From positions 1 to 64,000 of the forward strand of contig NZ_QZCH01000018.1 of assembly GCF_003596335.1 (NCBI RefSeq): a DNA stretch of 64,000 bases, written 5' to 3'. Source of the DNA: Motilimonas pumila (GTDB lineage: Bacteria > Pseudomonadota > Gammaproteobacteria > Enterobacterales > CBDFNC01). A program made the translations under genes and the position numbers. The notes beneath the pieces were generated by a model, which saw only the letters and a list, made by a program, of their open reading frames with translations, was not told the origin of the DNA and did not search any database. Shown here in pieces: positions 1-10,675 of this stretch; position 1 is the first letter of the stretch; each line of letters starts with the position of its first letter.

Positions 1-1
1 T

Positions 2-77
2 TGGAGCGGTACACGAGGTTCGAACTCGTGACCTCGACCTTGGCAAGGTCGCGCTCTACCAGCTGAGCTAGTACCGC
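2..77 (-). tRNA. tRNA-Gly (anticodon GCC)
   Basis: The reverse complement folds as a complete cloverleaf. The 7-bp acceptor stem pairs GCGGTAC with GTACCGC, followed by discriminator T and an encoded CCA end. The anticodon stem CGACC/GGTCG encloses the loop TTGCCAA, so the anticodon is GCC (glycine). The T loop TTCGAAC is canonical. In enterobacteria a cluster of glycine tRNAs lies next to orn, as here, so further copies may lie just left of the window. Confidence 0.97.
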
Positions 78-213
78 TTCATAGGTTGCAAAGGAAAACT
101 TCTCTCCCCTACAGGGCTGCGCATTATAAATAGGCCGTTTCAGAATGCAAGCGTTTTTATGCAAGATTTTTTTGTTTGCCCAAAAACTCAGCAATCTACC
201 AACCGCTTCAGCA

Positions 214-759
214 TTAGAACTTAAAAAAGTGCTGACGGTAGTAGACCAATTCCGCAATAGACTCACGAATGTCGTCCAGTGCTAAGTGCACACCGCGTTT
301 TTTAAAGCCTTTTACCATATCCGGAGCCCAACGACGACCTAGCTCTTTAACCGAACTGACGTCGATATTACGGTAGTGAAAAAATGCCTCTAATTCTGCC
401 ATATGCTTCACCATAAAGCGGCGATCTTGACCTATGCTATTACCACACATAGGCGCGACACCTGCAGGCACCCATTCGGCTAAAAAAGCCAAGGTTTGTT
501 CGCTCGCTTGGGCCTCAGTGATTGTGCTTTTTTGTACTCGCTCAACCAAGCCGGAGTTGGTGTGCGTGGTGGTGCACCAATCATCCATTTTATCTAACTC
601 TGCTTGCGATTGATGAATCGCAATAACGGGGCCTTCAGCCAAGATGTTTAATTCACTGTCGGTAACAATAGAAGCAATTTCAATCACCTTGTGTTGCTCA
701 GGATCTAAGCCCGTCATTTCCATGTCGACCCAGATCAAGTTGTTCTCATTTATACTCAT
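214..759 (-). CDS. orn: Oligoribonuclease
   Basis: Orn is the 3'-to-5' exoribonuclease that degrades 2-5 nt RNA fragments, including pGpG from c-di-GMP turnover, to mononucleotides in the cytoplasm. At 181 residues it is full length and near-collinear with E. coli Orn. The DEDDh catalytic set is visible: D12 and E14 in DMEMTGLD, D112 in the GQDRRF segment, and H158 and D163 in [10 protein letters not shown]. It diverges from rsgA across a 111-bp gap, as in enterobacteria. Its presence fits a genome with c-di-GMP enzymes such as the YfiN homologue in this window. Confidence 0.97.
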   Translation of the reverse strand: MSINENNLIWVDMEMTGLDPEQHKVIEIASIVTDSELNILAEGPVIAIHQSQAELDKMDDWCTTTHTNSGLVERVQKSTITEAQASEQTLAFLAEWVPAGVAPMCGNSIGQDRRFMVKHMAELEAFFHYRNIDVSSVKELGRRWAPDMVKGFKKRGVHLALDDIRESIAELVYYRQHFFKF

Positions 760-870
760 GCTTGTTACCCACTTACTTTGATGAAGATTGTGAATCGCTT
801 AATGCAGCAATTACAATTAATTCCTAGTATCATACCCCCTTTAACAAGCTAGACAAACCAAAGGTATCGC

Positions 871-1911
871 GTGGCTAAAAAAAAGCGTCTCAGTCAAAAA
901 CAAACTCGCCGGGTAAAAGCCAACCAAAGTAAGCGGCTTAAAGCCACTGAAACAGAGATTGTTGACGAGTCACAACTGGGCCAAGCGATAGAGGGTGTCG
1001 TTGTCAGCCGTTTTGGGCAACACGCAGATATTGAAGGGGAAGATGGCACCATTCAACGTTGTAATCTGCGCCGTTCCATTGAGTCTCTGGTCACCGGCGA
1101 TAAAGTAGTGTGGCGCCCAGGCAATGAAACCCATGACAGCATCAATGGCATCGTTGAAGCCGTTCACCCGCGTCAATCTGTGTTATCTCGCCCAGATATG
1201 TACGATGGTATCAAAGCCGTTGCCGCCAATATTGACCAAATCATTATCGTCTCAGCAGTATTGCCCGAGTTCTCTAACAATATTATTGACCGTTATTTAG
1301 TGGCATGTGAAGAAAGCGGCATTGACCCTATTATTTTGCTCAACAAAGTAGACTTGCTGGAGCCAGACGAGTTGGCTGCGCTGGATAAGGTGCTACAAAT
1401 CTACCGAAATTTGGGTTATCCCGTATTTATGAGCTCCGCAGAAAGCAAAACTGGCTTGCAAGCCATTCAAGATTTGCTTAACGACAAAACCACTATCTTT
1501 GTCGGTCAATCGGGCGTTGGAAAGTCCTCTTTAGTCAATGCCCTAATGCCAGAAGTTGCCGCACTCACTGGCGATGTCTCTGAAAACTCGGGACTTGGCC
1601 AACATACTACGACGACAGCTAGGTTGTATCACTTCCCTACAGGGGGAGATTTAATTGACAGCCCAGGGATACGTGAATTCGCTTTATGGCACTTAGAGCC
1701 CGAGCAAGTTACTCACGGTTTCCAAGAACTTCGCGAGTTCAGCGGTCAGTGTAAATTTAGGGATTGTAAGCATAAAAATGATCCCGGTTGCGCCATCATA
1801 GCAGCAGCAGAAAGCGGTCAAATAGACCCACTGCGCTACCAAAGTTATCAGCGCATCATAGAGTCAATGACAGAAAACAAGCCAAACCGGGTGTTACCAA
1901 AACACAAATAA
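871..1911 (+). CDS. rsgA: Small ribosomal subunit biogenesis GTPase RsgA
   Basis: RsgA is a circularly permuted GTPase that checks late maturation of the 30S subunit decoding site. The G motifs occur in permuted order: NKVD (158-161) comes before the P-loop GQSGVGKSS (212-220), followed by DSPG (263-266). The C-terminal zinc knuckle has C294, C299, H301 and C307. The N-terminus is lysine-rich before the OB fold. Translation starts at GTG. It is followed by psd after 82 bp in the conserved order orn, rsgA, psd, mscM. Confidence 0.97.
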   Translation: MAKKKRLSQKQTRRVKANQSKRLKATETEIVDESQLGQAIEGVVVSRFGQHADIEGEDGTIQRCNLRRSIESLVTGDKVVWRPGNETHDSINGIVEAVHPRQSVLSRPDMYDGIKAVAANIDQIIIVSAVLPEFSNNIIDRYLVACEESGIDPIILLNKVDLLEPDELAALDKVLQIYRNLGYPVFMSSAESKTGLQAIQDLLNDKTTIFVGQSGVGKSSLVNALMPEVAALTGDVSENSGLGQHTTTTARLYHFPTGGDLIDSPGIREFALWHLEPEQVTHGFQELREFSGQCKFRDCKHKNDPGCAIIAAAESGQIDPLRYQSYQRIIESMTENKPNRVLPKHK

Positions 1912-1993
1912 TCATTTGGCTTGCGCCAACGAGCTGTTTTCATTGGCCAATATTGTTAATATCACGCACATTATTTTTAGTTAAGGTATTCCA

Positions 1994-2854
1994 GTGTTAG
2001 ATCAAATCAAAATTGCCGGACAATACGTCTTACCCAAACACTTACTGTCCCGTTTACTGGGCAAACTGGCTAGCGCCCGCGCAGGCAGTTTAACCACAAC
2101 ATTGATCAAAACCTTTATCCGTAAATACCAAGTAGATATGTCAGAAGCGCTGCACCCAGAGCCAGAGCACTATCTCACATTTAATGACTTTTTTACTCGA
2201 GCGCTCAAACCAGAGGCCCGTAGCATTGTTGAAGATGCAAATACTTTGGCTTTACCAGTAGACGGTACGGTAAGTCAATTGGGGGCCATCAGTCACGGCC
2301 GCATCTTTCAAGCAAAGGGCCACGACTTTAGCGCCAGAGAGTTGCTAGGTGGATATGACCAAGATGCAGCCTTGTTTGATGAGGGTGATTTTGCCACCAT
2401 TTACCTCGCGCCAAAGGATTACCACAGAATTCACATGCCAATGGCAGGTAAGCTTGAAAAGATGTTATTTGTGCCGGGCGATCTGTTTTCAGTCAACCCA
2501 CTTACCGCCGAAAATGTGCCTAACCTGTTTGCTCGTAATGAGCGTGTAGTTGCCATTTTTAGCTCAGAGCAAGGGCCATTCGCGATGGTTTTAGTTGGCG
2601 CGACCATCGTGGCTAGCATTGAAACGGTATGGGAAGGCACTATCGCCCCCGCGCGTCAAGGTGGCAGCAAAGAAGTGAAGGTTTGGGATTACAGTGAACA
2701 AGACATACGCCTTGAAAAAGGGCAAGAGATGGGTCGCTTTAAACTTGGCAGTACCATCGTCGCGTTATTCCCTAAAGATACACTCACCTTTGCGCAAGAA
2801 TTGTGCCCAGGCAGCGTCACCCGTTTGGGTCAACCTTTTGCACACCTTAAGTAA
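1994..2854 (+). CDS. psd: Phosphatidylserine decarboxylase proenzyme
   Basis: Psd makes phosphatidylethanolamine from phosphatidylserine at the inner membrane. The 286-residue proenzyme carries the self-cleavage motif LGST at about residues 251-254. S253 would become the N-terminal pyruvoyl group of the alpha chain. The start is GTG, preceded by AAGGTATTCCA. Psd supplies the lipid head group, and a ClsC-like phospholipase D protein that may use such lipids lies elsewhere in this window, at 28.6 kb. Confidence 0.96.
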   Translation: MLDQIKIAGQYVLPKHLLSRLLGKLASARAGSLTTTLIKTFIRKYQVDMSEALHPEPEHYLTFNDFFTRALKPEARSIVEDANTLALPVDGTVSQLGAISHGRIFQAKGHDFSARELLGGYDQDAALFDEGDFATIYLAPKDYHRIHMPMAGKLEKMLFVPGDLFSVNPLTAENVPNLFARNERVVAIFSSEQGPFAMVLVGATIVASIETVWEGTIAPARQGGSKEVKVWDYSEQDIRLEKGQEMGRFKLGSTIVALFPKDTLTFAQELCPGSVTRLGQPFAHLK

Positions 2855-2899
2855 CGTGATGCAATCACACGCGCTCAAAGGCTACCTGCGGCCAACGGG

Positions 2900-3787
2900 G
2901 TGAACTACTGTAAACTTAGCCCTGAGCACAAAGGGCTATGGTCAGTTCATCTTGCCATTTTATTACTGGGTGGTACCGGGCTTTTTGCGCAGCTGGTTGA
3001 ACTTCCGGCCCTCGATATCACCTTTTATCGTTGTGCCATTGCCGCCATTCTGCTTTGGGCCGTATTGCTGTTTAGCCAGCAACGCATCCGCTTGGTTAGT
3101 AAAAAAGACATTGCGCCAATGCTCTTTTTGGCCGTGCTGGTCGTCAGCCATTGGGTTACCTATTTTTACGCCATGCAATGGTCTAGCGTGGCCATGGGCA
3201 TGATAGCACTCTATACCTACCCCGTGATAACCGTACTCATCGAGCCCGCCATCACTAAAAAACCGTTGCAACGAGCTGACCTAGTATGCGCGACCGTGGT
3301 ATTTTTTGGCATTGTCATTATGTTGCCCCATGATAGCCAGGATGCAAACTTAGTGGCAGGGCTCTTACTTGGGGTATTGTCAGCGTTGCTGTTTGCTGGT
3401 CGGAACTTGTTATACAAGTACAAGCTAAGCCATTATAACGGCCCTCAAACTATGTTTTATCAAGTAGTGAACGGGGCCCTGATGCTGTTGCCGTTTTTCT
3501 TTCAAGGCATTTCTGGTAACGGCTTACCGCCATTACACGACGCGTATTTACTCATCTTACTCGGTACCGTATTCACGGCTTTACCACATGCATTGTTAGT
3601 GACTTCTTTGCGCCATTTGGCCGCTAAAAGTGTTGCGCTCATTGCCTGCTTACAACCCCTTTACGGTTTGTTATTTGCAGCGGTTGTTCTGGCGGAAATA
3701 CCTACTTGGCAAACTTTAGCCGGCGGAGCATTGGTACTTTCTGGCACACTTTATGAAACCTTGAAACCGGCCAAAAATATGCCTTAG
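2900..3787 (+). CDS. EamA-family (DMT) transporter
   Basis: This is an inner-membrane transporter of the drug/metabolite superfamily with about ten hydrophobic segments arranged as two EamA repeats, 295 residues in all. The substrate cannot be read from sequence; relatives export amino acids or other small metabolites. The start is GTG at 2900, with no good Shine-Dalgarno. A 14-codon reading frame beginning at ATG 2859 ends with a TGA that overlaps this GTG (GTGA), so translation may be coupled. It lies 45 bp after psd, so it is probably co-transcribed. Confidence 0.85.
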   Translation: MNYCKLSPEHKGLWSVHLAILLLGGTGLFAQLVELPALDITFYRCAIAAILLWAVLLFSQQRIRLVSKKDIAPMLFLAVLVVSHWVTYFYAMQWSSVAMGMIALYTYPVITVLIEPAITKKPLQRADLVCATVVFFGIVIMLPHDSQDANLVAGLLLGVLSALLFAGRNLLYKYKLSHYNGPQTMFYQVVNGALMLLPFFFQGISGNGLPPLHDAYLLILLGTVFTALPHALLVTSLRHLAAKSVALIACLQPLYGLLFAAVVLAEIPTWQTLAGGALVLSGTLYETLKPAKNMP

Positions 3788-3858
3788 GCTAGTGCTTTTT
3801 TATCTGACCTTACTAAGCTATTATCAATGGTTTAGGCTAATTAGCGAAGATAAACACT

Positions 3859-6800
3859 ATGCTGTTACGGGTTTTAGTACTGTTTCTGGGATTGATCTAT
3901 TCGGTATTAGCTGTGGCCGCACCGGATATTTCACGGCTACAAGACAAGATAGAGCAACTCAACAAGCAACCCGAAACAGAGCAGGTTCAAGCGCTCAAAG
4001 AGACCTATGAAAAAACCATAGATCAACTTACCAAAGCCCAAGACTATGCGCAGCAAGCCAAGCAATATCAAAAGGCAATGGATGACTTTCCCTATCAATC
4101 CAATGCTTTAAGAGAGCGCATCAATACCTTTCAAGCCCCTGAGTACCTTGATCCCAGCAAGTGGAATAAGCAACAACTGGAATCACAACTGGCGCTGCGA
4201 TCAGCCGAACAAGCTGACCTCAAACGTAAGCAACAAAAAGTCAGCAACACCCTGAACAACATTGAAAACCAGTTATCTGGCTTTCAACCTAAAGTGGACG
4301 TACTGCGACAACAGCTGTCAGACGCACAACATAAGTTGGATTTACAAAAATTCAGTGCGCAAACCGACGAGTTATCACAAGCCAAGTTAGTAAAAAGCCA
4401 AGTCCTTGAAACCTCTCTTTCCAATCAGATTCTAATGTTAGAGCTCGAGCAACTAAGTGCCAGTAGCCGTAATGAAATTAGCAATTTAGAACTTACATTA
4501 ACCAACCTCAAATTAACGGCTTTGCAGCAATACATTGATCGTTTACAAGCGGTGCAAAGTGAAATTCGCAAGCTAGCTACCGAAAAAGCCATCAAAAAAG
4601 GCCAAGAAATTGCTGAACAGCTAGCCACGAACTCGCCGGTTTTACGAGACATCATCAGCGGTAATAAAGCGTTCAGCGATTCACTGCATAGCTTGAATCA
4701 AGACTTAGAAACAGCGCTGGCCACACAAAGTAACGTGGCCAATCAAATGACCGAGATAGACAAGGCCGTTAGCAGTATGCGCGAGCAGGTTGAGTGGTTA
4801 AAAGTGTCGAGCGCGTTTGGTGAAAGCTTGCGTAACCGCCTAAAACAACTTCCTAATCCGCCACCATTACAAGCGGTGGAACAAAACATCGTCTCAGCGC
4901 GGCTGGCCAAATATAAATACCAACAAGAGCTCGATATTTTGGCAGACCCAAGCAAATACATCAGCCAGCTCGAAAAAAGTCACAAAGAAAAGCTCAATAA
5001 TGACGAACACTCGGCAGTATATGCCTTAGTGGGGGCACGTAAACAATTGCTCAGGCAACTCCTCTCTTTGAGTGAAAATTACATTTATGAGCAAGCCAAA
5101 TTAAAAGTCGCGTACAGCCAAATGACCGCCAAAATTGCGCATATTCGCGAAATGGCAGAGCAGTACCTATTCTGGATCCCGAACGTTAACCCGGTCAACT
5201 TCAGTTTTATCAAAGACACTTTGCTGGCCATCGGCTGGTTAGTGGAACTTGAAAACGCGCAACAAGTCCCGCTCGCCCTTAAAAATGCAACCCAAGATTT
5301 TTGGCTACTCTATCTTATTGGCTTCATGCTACTGCTGTACTTCTGGTACTTTGCCAATCACTTCTTTCGCCCTTACCTCAAAGAAACGGCTGATCAAGTG
5401 GGTAAGGTGACACGAGATAAATACATCTACACCTTTAATACCCTCATATTATCGGTTTTGTTAGCCTTACCACTGCCACTGATTATGTCGTTGTTTTCTT
5501 ATCTATTATCCAACAGCTGGCAATACCCGATTGGCCAAGCCCTTGGCGAAGCTATGACAGTGTTAGCCTGGGTGGTGCTCTTCTTTATGGTGGTAAAAAA
5601 TATGTGCCGTGACAATGGCCTGTTTATCGCCCACTTTAAAATGCAAGCCAACCGGGTAAATCGCATTTATGGCTTTTTCCAGCAGTGCTTTATTACTGCA
5701 TTTCCGGCTTTGGGTTTGTACCTATTTTGCCTCGAGTTTGAAAGTTCAAATCTCTACAGCACGATAGGCCGTATTGCTTTTATTGTGTTAAACCTCTCTT
5801 TGGCTTGGTTTTACTGGCGTTTGTATCGCGATAAGTTACCCATTACTTATCGCCACCAAACAGGAAAAAACCCGCATTTACTGCACCATATCATGTGGCC
5901 TATCTTGGCCGTCGCTCCGGTCTTTTATGCCTTGATGGCCGTGGCCGGTTATTTCTTTACCGCAAATTCCCTGATGAACCAAGTTCAGTTATCCGTGTTG
6001 TTAGGCCTAGCTTTTTTACTGCTGTATTACTTAGTGCACAGGTGGATGTTTATTCAAAAACGTCGGTTAGCATTTGATCGCGCTAAAACGCGGCGGGCTG
6101 AGATATTGGCGCAACGGGAAAAAGAAGAAGAAAATGAAGTATCGAGCTCTGAATCTGGCCTGGATGCCATTGAGGAGCCAGTGATCGACCTAGAGACCAT
6201 TAGCGCACAGTCACTGGGCCTGCTGCGCACAGTATTAAGCTTGAGCTACATGTTATTGCTGATTTACTTGTGGGCTCAAATTTACTCAGCATTTTCATTT
6301 CTTGAAGGCGTGACCATTTGGAATACAACCTCAAGCAGTAACGGCATCGACACGGTCGATCCAATCAGCTTGCAAGACATCATTTTTTCCATTTTTAGCA
6401 TATGTATTACCGTTGTTTTGGTCAAAAACCTGGCCGGTGCTTTAGAGTTATTAGTGCTTCAGCATTTTGATTTAGCACCAGGAACCGGCTTTGCGATTAC
6501 AACCTTGACCAAATACATCGTCATCTTCAACGGTATTTTGATTAGCTGTGCATTTCTTGGCATAGACTGGTCGAAAACCCAATGGCTTGTCGCGGCGCTA
6601 ACGGTTGGCTTAGGTTTTGGTTTACAGGAGATTTTTGCCAATTTTGTATCCGGCCTGATCATTTTGTTTGAGAAACCTATTCGCATTGGCGACACGGTAA
6701 CGATTCGGGAACTCACCGGCACCATCGCCAAAATTAAAACCCGTGCAACCACTATTATTGACTGGGATCGCAAAGAAATTATTGTGCCTAACAAGGCCTT

Positions 6801-7137
6801 TATTACCGAACAATTTGTTAACTGGTCGTTGTCAGATCCGATCACTCGAATCATCACCCGCGTCGGGGTCGCTTATGGCTCAGACACCAAGCAAGTCACC
6901 GAACAACTGTATGAAGCCATCAAGTCCTGTACCTTAGTGCTGGAAACCCCAGCCGCGGAAGTCTTTTTTGTCGGCTTTGGTGACAGCACTTTAGACTTTG
7001 AAATACGCGTATATGTTAATGAGTTAGGTCAGCGAATGCCTACCTTACATGAACTGCATAGCGCCATTAATTCTCAGTTTAAACAACAAGGGATAGTGAT
7101 TGACTACCCACAACTTGATCTGCATATCAAAAAATAA
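3859..7137 (+). CDS. mscM: Large mechanosensitive channel, MscM/MscK type
   Basis: This 1092-residue membrane protein matches the long MscS-superfamily channels (E. coli MscM and MscK are about 1100 residues), which release solutes on hypo-osmotic shock. It has a signal peptide (ending near AVAA), a long coiled-coil periplasmic domain (about 25-460), and many membrane helices. The C-terminal MscS core has its pore helix in the Gly/Ala-rich segment near 910-925, followed by the beta domain starting at KPIRIGDTV. Position between psd and epmA is the enterobacterial mscM position. Distinguishing MscM from MscK is by synteny only. Confidence 0.9.
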   Translation: MLLRVLVLFLGLIYSVLAVAAPDISRLQDKIEQLNKQPETEQVQALKETYEKTIDQLTKAQDYAQQAKQYQKAMDDFPYQSNALRERINTFQAPEYLDPSKWNKQQLESQLALRSAEQADLKRKQQKVSNTLNNIENQLSGFQPKVDVLRQQLSDAQHKLDLQKFSAQTDELSQAKLVKSQVLETSLSNQILMLELEQLSASSRNEISNLELTLTNLKLTALQQYIDRLQAVQSEIRKLATEKAIKKGQEIAEQLATNSPVLRDIISGNKAFSDSLHSLNQDLETALATQSNVANQMTEIDKAVSSMREQVEWLKVSSAFGESLRNRLKQLPNPPPLQAVEQNIVSARLAKYKYQQELDILADPSKYISQLEKSHKEKLNNDEHSAVYALVGARKQLLRQLLSLSENYIYEQAKLKVAYSQMTAKIAHIREMAEQYLFWIPNVNPVNFSFIKDTLLAIGWLVELENAQQVPLALKNATQDFWLLYLIGFMLLLYFWYFANHFFRPYLKETADQVGKVTRDKYIYTFNTLILSVLLALPLPLIMSLFSYLLSNSWQYPIGQALGEAMTVLAWVVLFFMVVKNMCRDNGLFIAHFKMQANRVNRIYGFFQQCFITAFPALGLYLFCLEFESSNLYSTIGRIAFIVLNLSLAWFYWRLYRDKLPITYRHQTGKNPHLLHHIMWPILAVAPVFYALMAVAGYFFTANSLMNQVQLSVLLGLAFLLLYYLVHRWMFIQKRRLAFDRAKTRRAEILAQREKEEENEVSSSESGLDAIEEPVIDLETISAQSLGLLRTVLSLSYMLLLIYLWAQIYSAFSFLEGVTIWNTTSSSNGIDTVDPISLQDIIFSIFSICITVVLVKNLAGALELLVLQHFDLAPGTGFAITTLTKYIVIFNGILISCAFLGIDWSKTQWLVAALTVGLGFGLQEIFANFVSGLIILFEKPIRIGDTVTIRELTGTIAKIKTRATTIIDWDRKEIIVPNKAFITEQFVNWSLSDPITRIITRVGVAYGSDTKQVTEQLYEAIKSCTLVLETPAAEVFFVGFGDSTLDFEIRVYVNELGQRMPTLHELHSAINSQFKQQGIVIDYPQLDLHIKK

Positions 7138-7239
7138 CTGAGTAAATGATAAAAAGCAGATAAAAATGTCTGTTACGACAAAAAATACATACTTATTAAG
7201 TGGTAGTCTTAGGCCAGCTGTTACCACTGGAGCTGACTT

Positions 7240-8649
7240 ATGCCAGAGCGAAGTACGTTACTGAAAGCCATTTTTTGTACCGGCATACCTTTGCTAATTT
7301 TAGCGATGCCGACAAGCTGGATCCCACTGCCAGAATTAACCCTGGTACAACATCGTATTATTGCTATTTTTGTCATGGCAGCCTTACTCTGGATCCTAGA
7401 GCCGGTACCGGTATTTGCCACTTCGCTATTGATCATCACCCTCGAAGTGGTAATGATTTCAGACCAAGGCTGGCAAGGGTTTACCCATACCCAAGGTAAC
7501 GTGCCTTTGGGTGAGTTGTTGCCTTACCAGAGTATATTTGCCAGCTTTTCATCGCCCATCATCATCTTATTTATGGGAGGCTTTGCCCTCGCCATTGCCG
7601 CGTCTAAATATGAATTAGATACCAACCTAGCCCGCGTATTGCTAAAACCTTTCGGCAACCACATTCACGCAGTCATGCTTGGATTAATGTTGATCACCGC
7701 AGTGTTCTCTATGTTTATGAGTAACACCGCTACCACAGTCATGATGCTGGCTATTCTCAGCCCGATTATTGCCACTGCACCGCAAGGCGATCTTGGCAGT
7801 AAAGGTTTGGTATTAAGTATTCCCATCGCCGCGAACACCGGAGGAATAGCGACGCCAATAGGCACACCACCTAATGCCATTGCCTTGCAATATTTACCTG
7901 AGGGCAGCGTCACATTTTTAGAGTGGATGATGATAGGCTTACCCTTTGTCATCATTCAGCTGGCCATCGCCTGGGTGTTATTGAAACTGTTATATCCCGC
8001 CAAAACGGCTCGCTTACCACTCGCATTAACTGGTCAGTTCTTACGCAGCCCAAAAGCGTATATTGTCTATGTCACTTTCGCTACCACCATTTTGCTGTGG
8101 CTAACAACCCAACTCCATGGCATGAACGCTTACGTGGTGGCCATTATTCCACTGGCCGTTTTTACCCTCACAGGGGTCATTAATAAACAAGATCTTAAGC
8201 TGATTAATTGGGATGTACTTTGGCTGGTCGCAGGCGGTATCGCGATGGGCATGGCGCTAGATGCCAGTGGTCTAGCGGTGAAAATAGCCAATAATATTGA
8301 TTTTGCCAGCATGGGAACCTGGCTGGTCATTGTGAGTTTATCGCTCATTTGTTACATGATGGCGAACTTTATGTCGAATACCGCGACCGCTAACTTGATT
8401 ATGCCTATCGCGGCTGCCGTCGCCATGACCATTCCAGCGTTCGCAGGCAGCGACACAGGACTGACCAGCTTATTGATGATAGTCGCGTTCTCTTCCTCCC
8501 TTGGCATGATCTTACCGGTCAGCACCCCGCCTAACGCACTGGCTTATTCGACCGGTTTCATTGAGACAAAAGACCTTTTAAAAACCGGTTTATTGATCGG
8601 CGGAACGGGATTAGGCCTAATTTACTTGGGACTATGGTTATGGTTTTAA
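7240..8649 (+). CDS. DASS/SLC13-family sodium:anion symporter
   Basis: A 469-residue polytopic membrane protein of the divalent anion:Na+ symporter family. Two inverted-repeat signature motifs, SNT, are present at 161-163 and 379-381, each followed by alternating small residues. These form the Na+ and carboxylate binding site in VcINDY. Likely substrates are C4-dicarboxylates such as succinate, but sulfate or citrate cannot be excluded. A GGAG Shine-Dalgarno lies 8-9 nt before the ATG. It has no co-directional partner that fixes the substrate, although frdABCD 8 kb away makes succinate. Confidence 0.88.
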   Translation: MPERSTLLKAIFCTGIPLLILAMPTSWIPLPELTLVQHRIIAIFVMAALLWILEPVPVFATSLLIITLEVVMISDQGWQGFTHTQGNVPLGELLPYQSIFASFSSPIIILFMGGFALAIAASKYELDTNLARVLLKPFGNHIHAVMLGLMLITAVFSMFMSNTATTVMMLAILSPIIATAPQGDLGSKGLVLSIPIAANTGGIATPIGTPPNAIALQYLPEGSVTFLEWMMIGLPFVIIQLAIAWVLLKLLYPAKTARLPLALTGQFLRSPKAYIVYVTFATTILLWLTTQLHGMNAYVVAIIPLAVFTLTGVINKQDLKLINWDVLWLVAGGIAMGMALDASGLAVKIANNIDFASMGTWLVIVSLSLICYMMANFMSNTATANLIMPIAAAVAMTIPAFAGSDTGLTSLLMIVAFSSSLGMILPVSTPPNALAYSTGFIETKDLLKTGLLIGGTGLGLIYLGLWLWF

Positions 8650-8710
8650 CACAATCGCCCTACGGTCATCGTACTGATCAGTGTTTAAACCGCAGGAGTA
8701 AAGAGTAGAC

Positions 8711-10660
8711 ATGGCAAACTTTGTCGTTTTAGTCGTGCACAGCGACCCACAAATATTGCAACAAATTAAAGCAAGTTTAACGCCGCTTTATCAACATTTT
8801 GAAATATGCTGCGTAAAGACCGTACGCCATTGTAAAAGCAAGTTAGCGCAATACCAGCTAAACCAACAGGCGGTCGCTTGCTTGATTTGCTCACCCAGTT
8901 TATTAGCCAGTTGTGAGAAATTAGGCGTTGATGAATACGAAGGTCCCAACAAGCCTACAGTTCGTCGTATTCTGGTAGGAGAAGTAGAAGACGTAGAAGC
9001 ATTGATTAACTGGCTTAATAGTAGCCAGATCCACCAGTTTATCTACCAAAACAAGGTGGAGCAAGAAATCCTCAACGGCGTAAAAAAACAGCTTTGCCAC
9101 TTTGCCATCAGTGAAAACTTACCCATCGCACAATACTTGCAATCTATTGAAATCGATAACATTCTGACCAATCAATTGATCAAACAAAACAAAAAGCTGC
9201 AGCATGGCTTTTTTGATTACACCCGATACAGTGACGAAGAATTGTCCAAAGTCGTGATTGATTCCTTGTACTATATCTTTGAGCACAACGACGACCATCA
9301 CGTATGTCGGCGCTATAGCGCTAATCATTTATTAACCCAAGAAGGCAATACCAACGACGTATTGTGGTTTATCGCCAGCGGCGAAGTGATGTTGAAAAAG
9401 CTGAATTCAGTAGGCGAGCAGCAACAAGTGACCGTTATGCGGGCCGGCTCTATGGTTGGTGGCATGTCCTTTATTACCGGCGAACCTGCCTTTACCACCG
9501 GCATAACCCTGACGCCAACAGAAGTGATCAAGCTTGATAAAAATAAATTCGCAGAAGTGATGAAGTCACATCAAGCTTTGCTCGCGCCATTTACTAATTT
9601 ATTACTGCGCAACTTTAACCGCCGCTTGCAAAGCAGCATTAGCACTAAGTTACAACTAGAAGAAACCATGTTGTCACTAGACGCCGCCCACCAGCAATTG
9701 CTTGAAACTGAAAAAATGGCGGTATTGGGTCAACTGATTGCGGGCGTTGCGCACGAATTAAACAACCCTGTCGCTGCCATTTTACGCGGCGCGGAAACCC
9801 TAAAAAACAAAGTGCCACACTTGCTTGCCAATGAAACTGAGGTTGCCATTCGTAAGCTGGGTTCAGCAACCTTAGACAGTGCCATGCATTTAACGCCTAT
9901 GTCGACCGCGCTAATACGGCAAAAAACCAAGCAGGCTCAAGAGCACTTTCCAAGTCAACTGTTGGCCAAAAAAGCGGTTAAAATGGGCTTAGATGACAAC
10001 GACAACTACCAGAACTATTGCGCCCAAAATAAGGTAGATAGCGCCGCCTTAATCAATGAGCTCGACAATTATTACCAAGTCGGTAACTTCCTTCGCAGTA
10101 TTGACGTGTGTGCAAAACGTATCGCTGACCTAGTAAAGGGTCTAAAACACTATGCTGGCCAAGACACGGCGCAAGCTCAGTTTGTAGACCTGCGCTTGGG
10201 CATAGAAGAAACCCTGGTGATTTTCGAAAACCGACTGAAACAATTTGAAGTCATAAAACACTATCACGATATTCCCAGCGTGCAGTGCCATGCCATTGAG
10301 TTACAACAGGTATGGACGAATTTTGTCGCCAACTCTATCGACGCCATTGGCAGTAAAGGCACCCTAACCATTACCACTCGCACCATTGATTATCGTGGCC
10401 AAGCGGGCGTGAAAATCTGCTTTGAAGACAATGGTCCAGGTATCTCTGGCGATAAAATAAATAAAATTTTCGATTTAAATTTCACCACTAAACGCGAAGG
10501 ACACTTTGGATTGGGCATAGGGCTGACTGTATGCCAACAAATCATCGCTCGCCACCACGGTGAAATCAATGTATGCAGCGAAATAGGTGAGTTTACTCGC
10601 TTTGAAGTATTGCTGCCCGTGGCAAACGCCAATATCAAACAACAGCGGGCTGGCCAATAA
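8711..10660 (+). CDS. Hybrid-like sensor histidine kinase with cNMP-binding-type domain
   Basis: A 649-residue cytoplasmic histidine kinase without obvious membrane helices. Residues 1-130 resemble a receiver domain but have Ser in place of the phospho-acceptor Asp (ICSPS), so this is a pseudo-receiver. Residues about 200-295 look like a Crp-type cyclic-nucleotide-binding fold. The phospho-acceptor is H348 in GVAHELNNP. About 115 extra residues lie between the H-box helix and the second DHp helix. The ATPase domain has the N box (N541), EDNGPGIS and GLGIGLTV. It is followed after 15 bp by its response regulator. Confidence 0.88.
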   Translation: MANFVVLVVHSDPQILQQIKASLTPLYQHFEICCVKTVRHCKSKLAQYQLNQQAVACLICSPSLLASCEKLGVDEYEGPNKPTVRRILVGEVEDVEALINWLNSSQIHQFIYQNKVEQEILNGVKKQLCHFAISENLPIAQYLQSIEIDNILTNQLIKQNKKLQHGFFDYTRYSDEELSKVVIDSLYYIFEHNDDHHVCRRYSANHLLTQEGNTNDVLWFIASGEVMLKKLNSVGEQQQVTVMRAGSMVGGMSFITGEPAFTTGITLTPTEVIKLDKNKFAEVMKSHQALLAPFTNLLLRNFNRRLQSSISTKLQLEETMLSLDAAHQQLLETEKMAVLGQLIAGVAHELNNPVAAILRGAETLKNKVPHLLANETEVAIRKLGSATLDSAMHLTPMSTALIRQKTKQAQEHFPSQLLAKKAVKMGLDDNDNYQNYCAQNKVDSAALINELDNYYQVGNFLRSIDVCAKRIADLVKGLKHYAGQDTAQAQFVDLRLGIEETLVIFENRLKQFEVIKHYHDIPSVQCHAIELQQVWTNFVANSIDAIGSKGTLTITTRTIDYRGQAGVKICFEDNGPGISGDKINKIFDLNFTTKREGHFGLGIGLTVCQQIIARHHGEINVCSEIGEFTRFEVLLPVANANIKQQRAGQ

Positions 10661-10675
10661 GCCACAGGAGGCAAT

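Noticed and set aside
6459-6857. 132-residue frame opposite mscM
   Set aside because: Antisense shadow of the conserved MscS domain.
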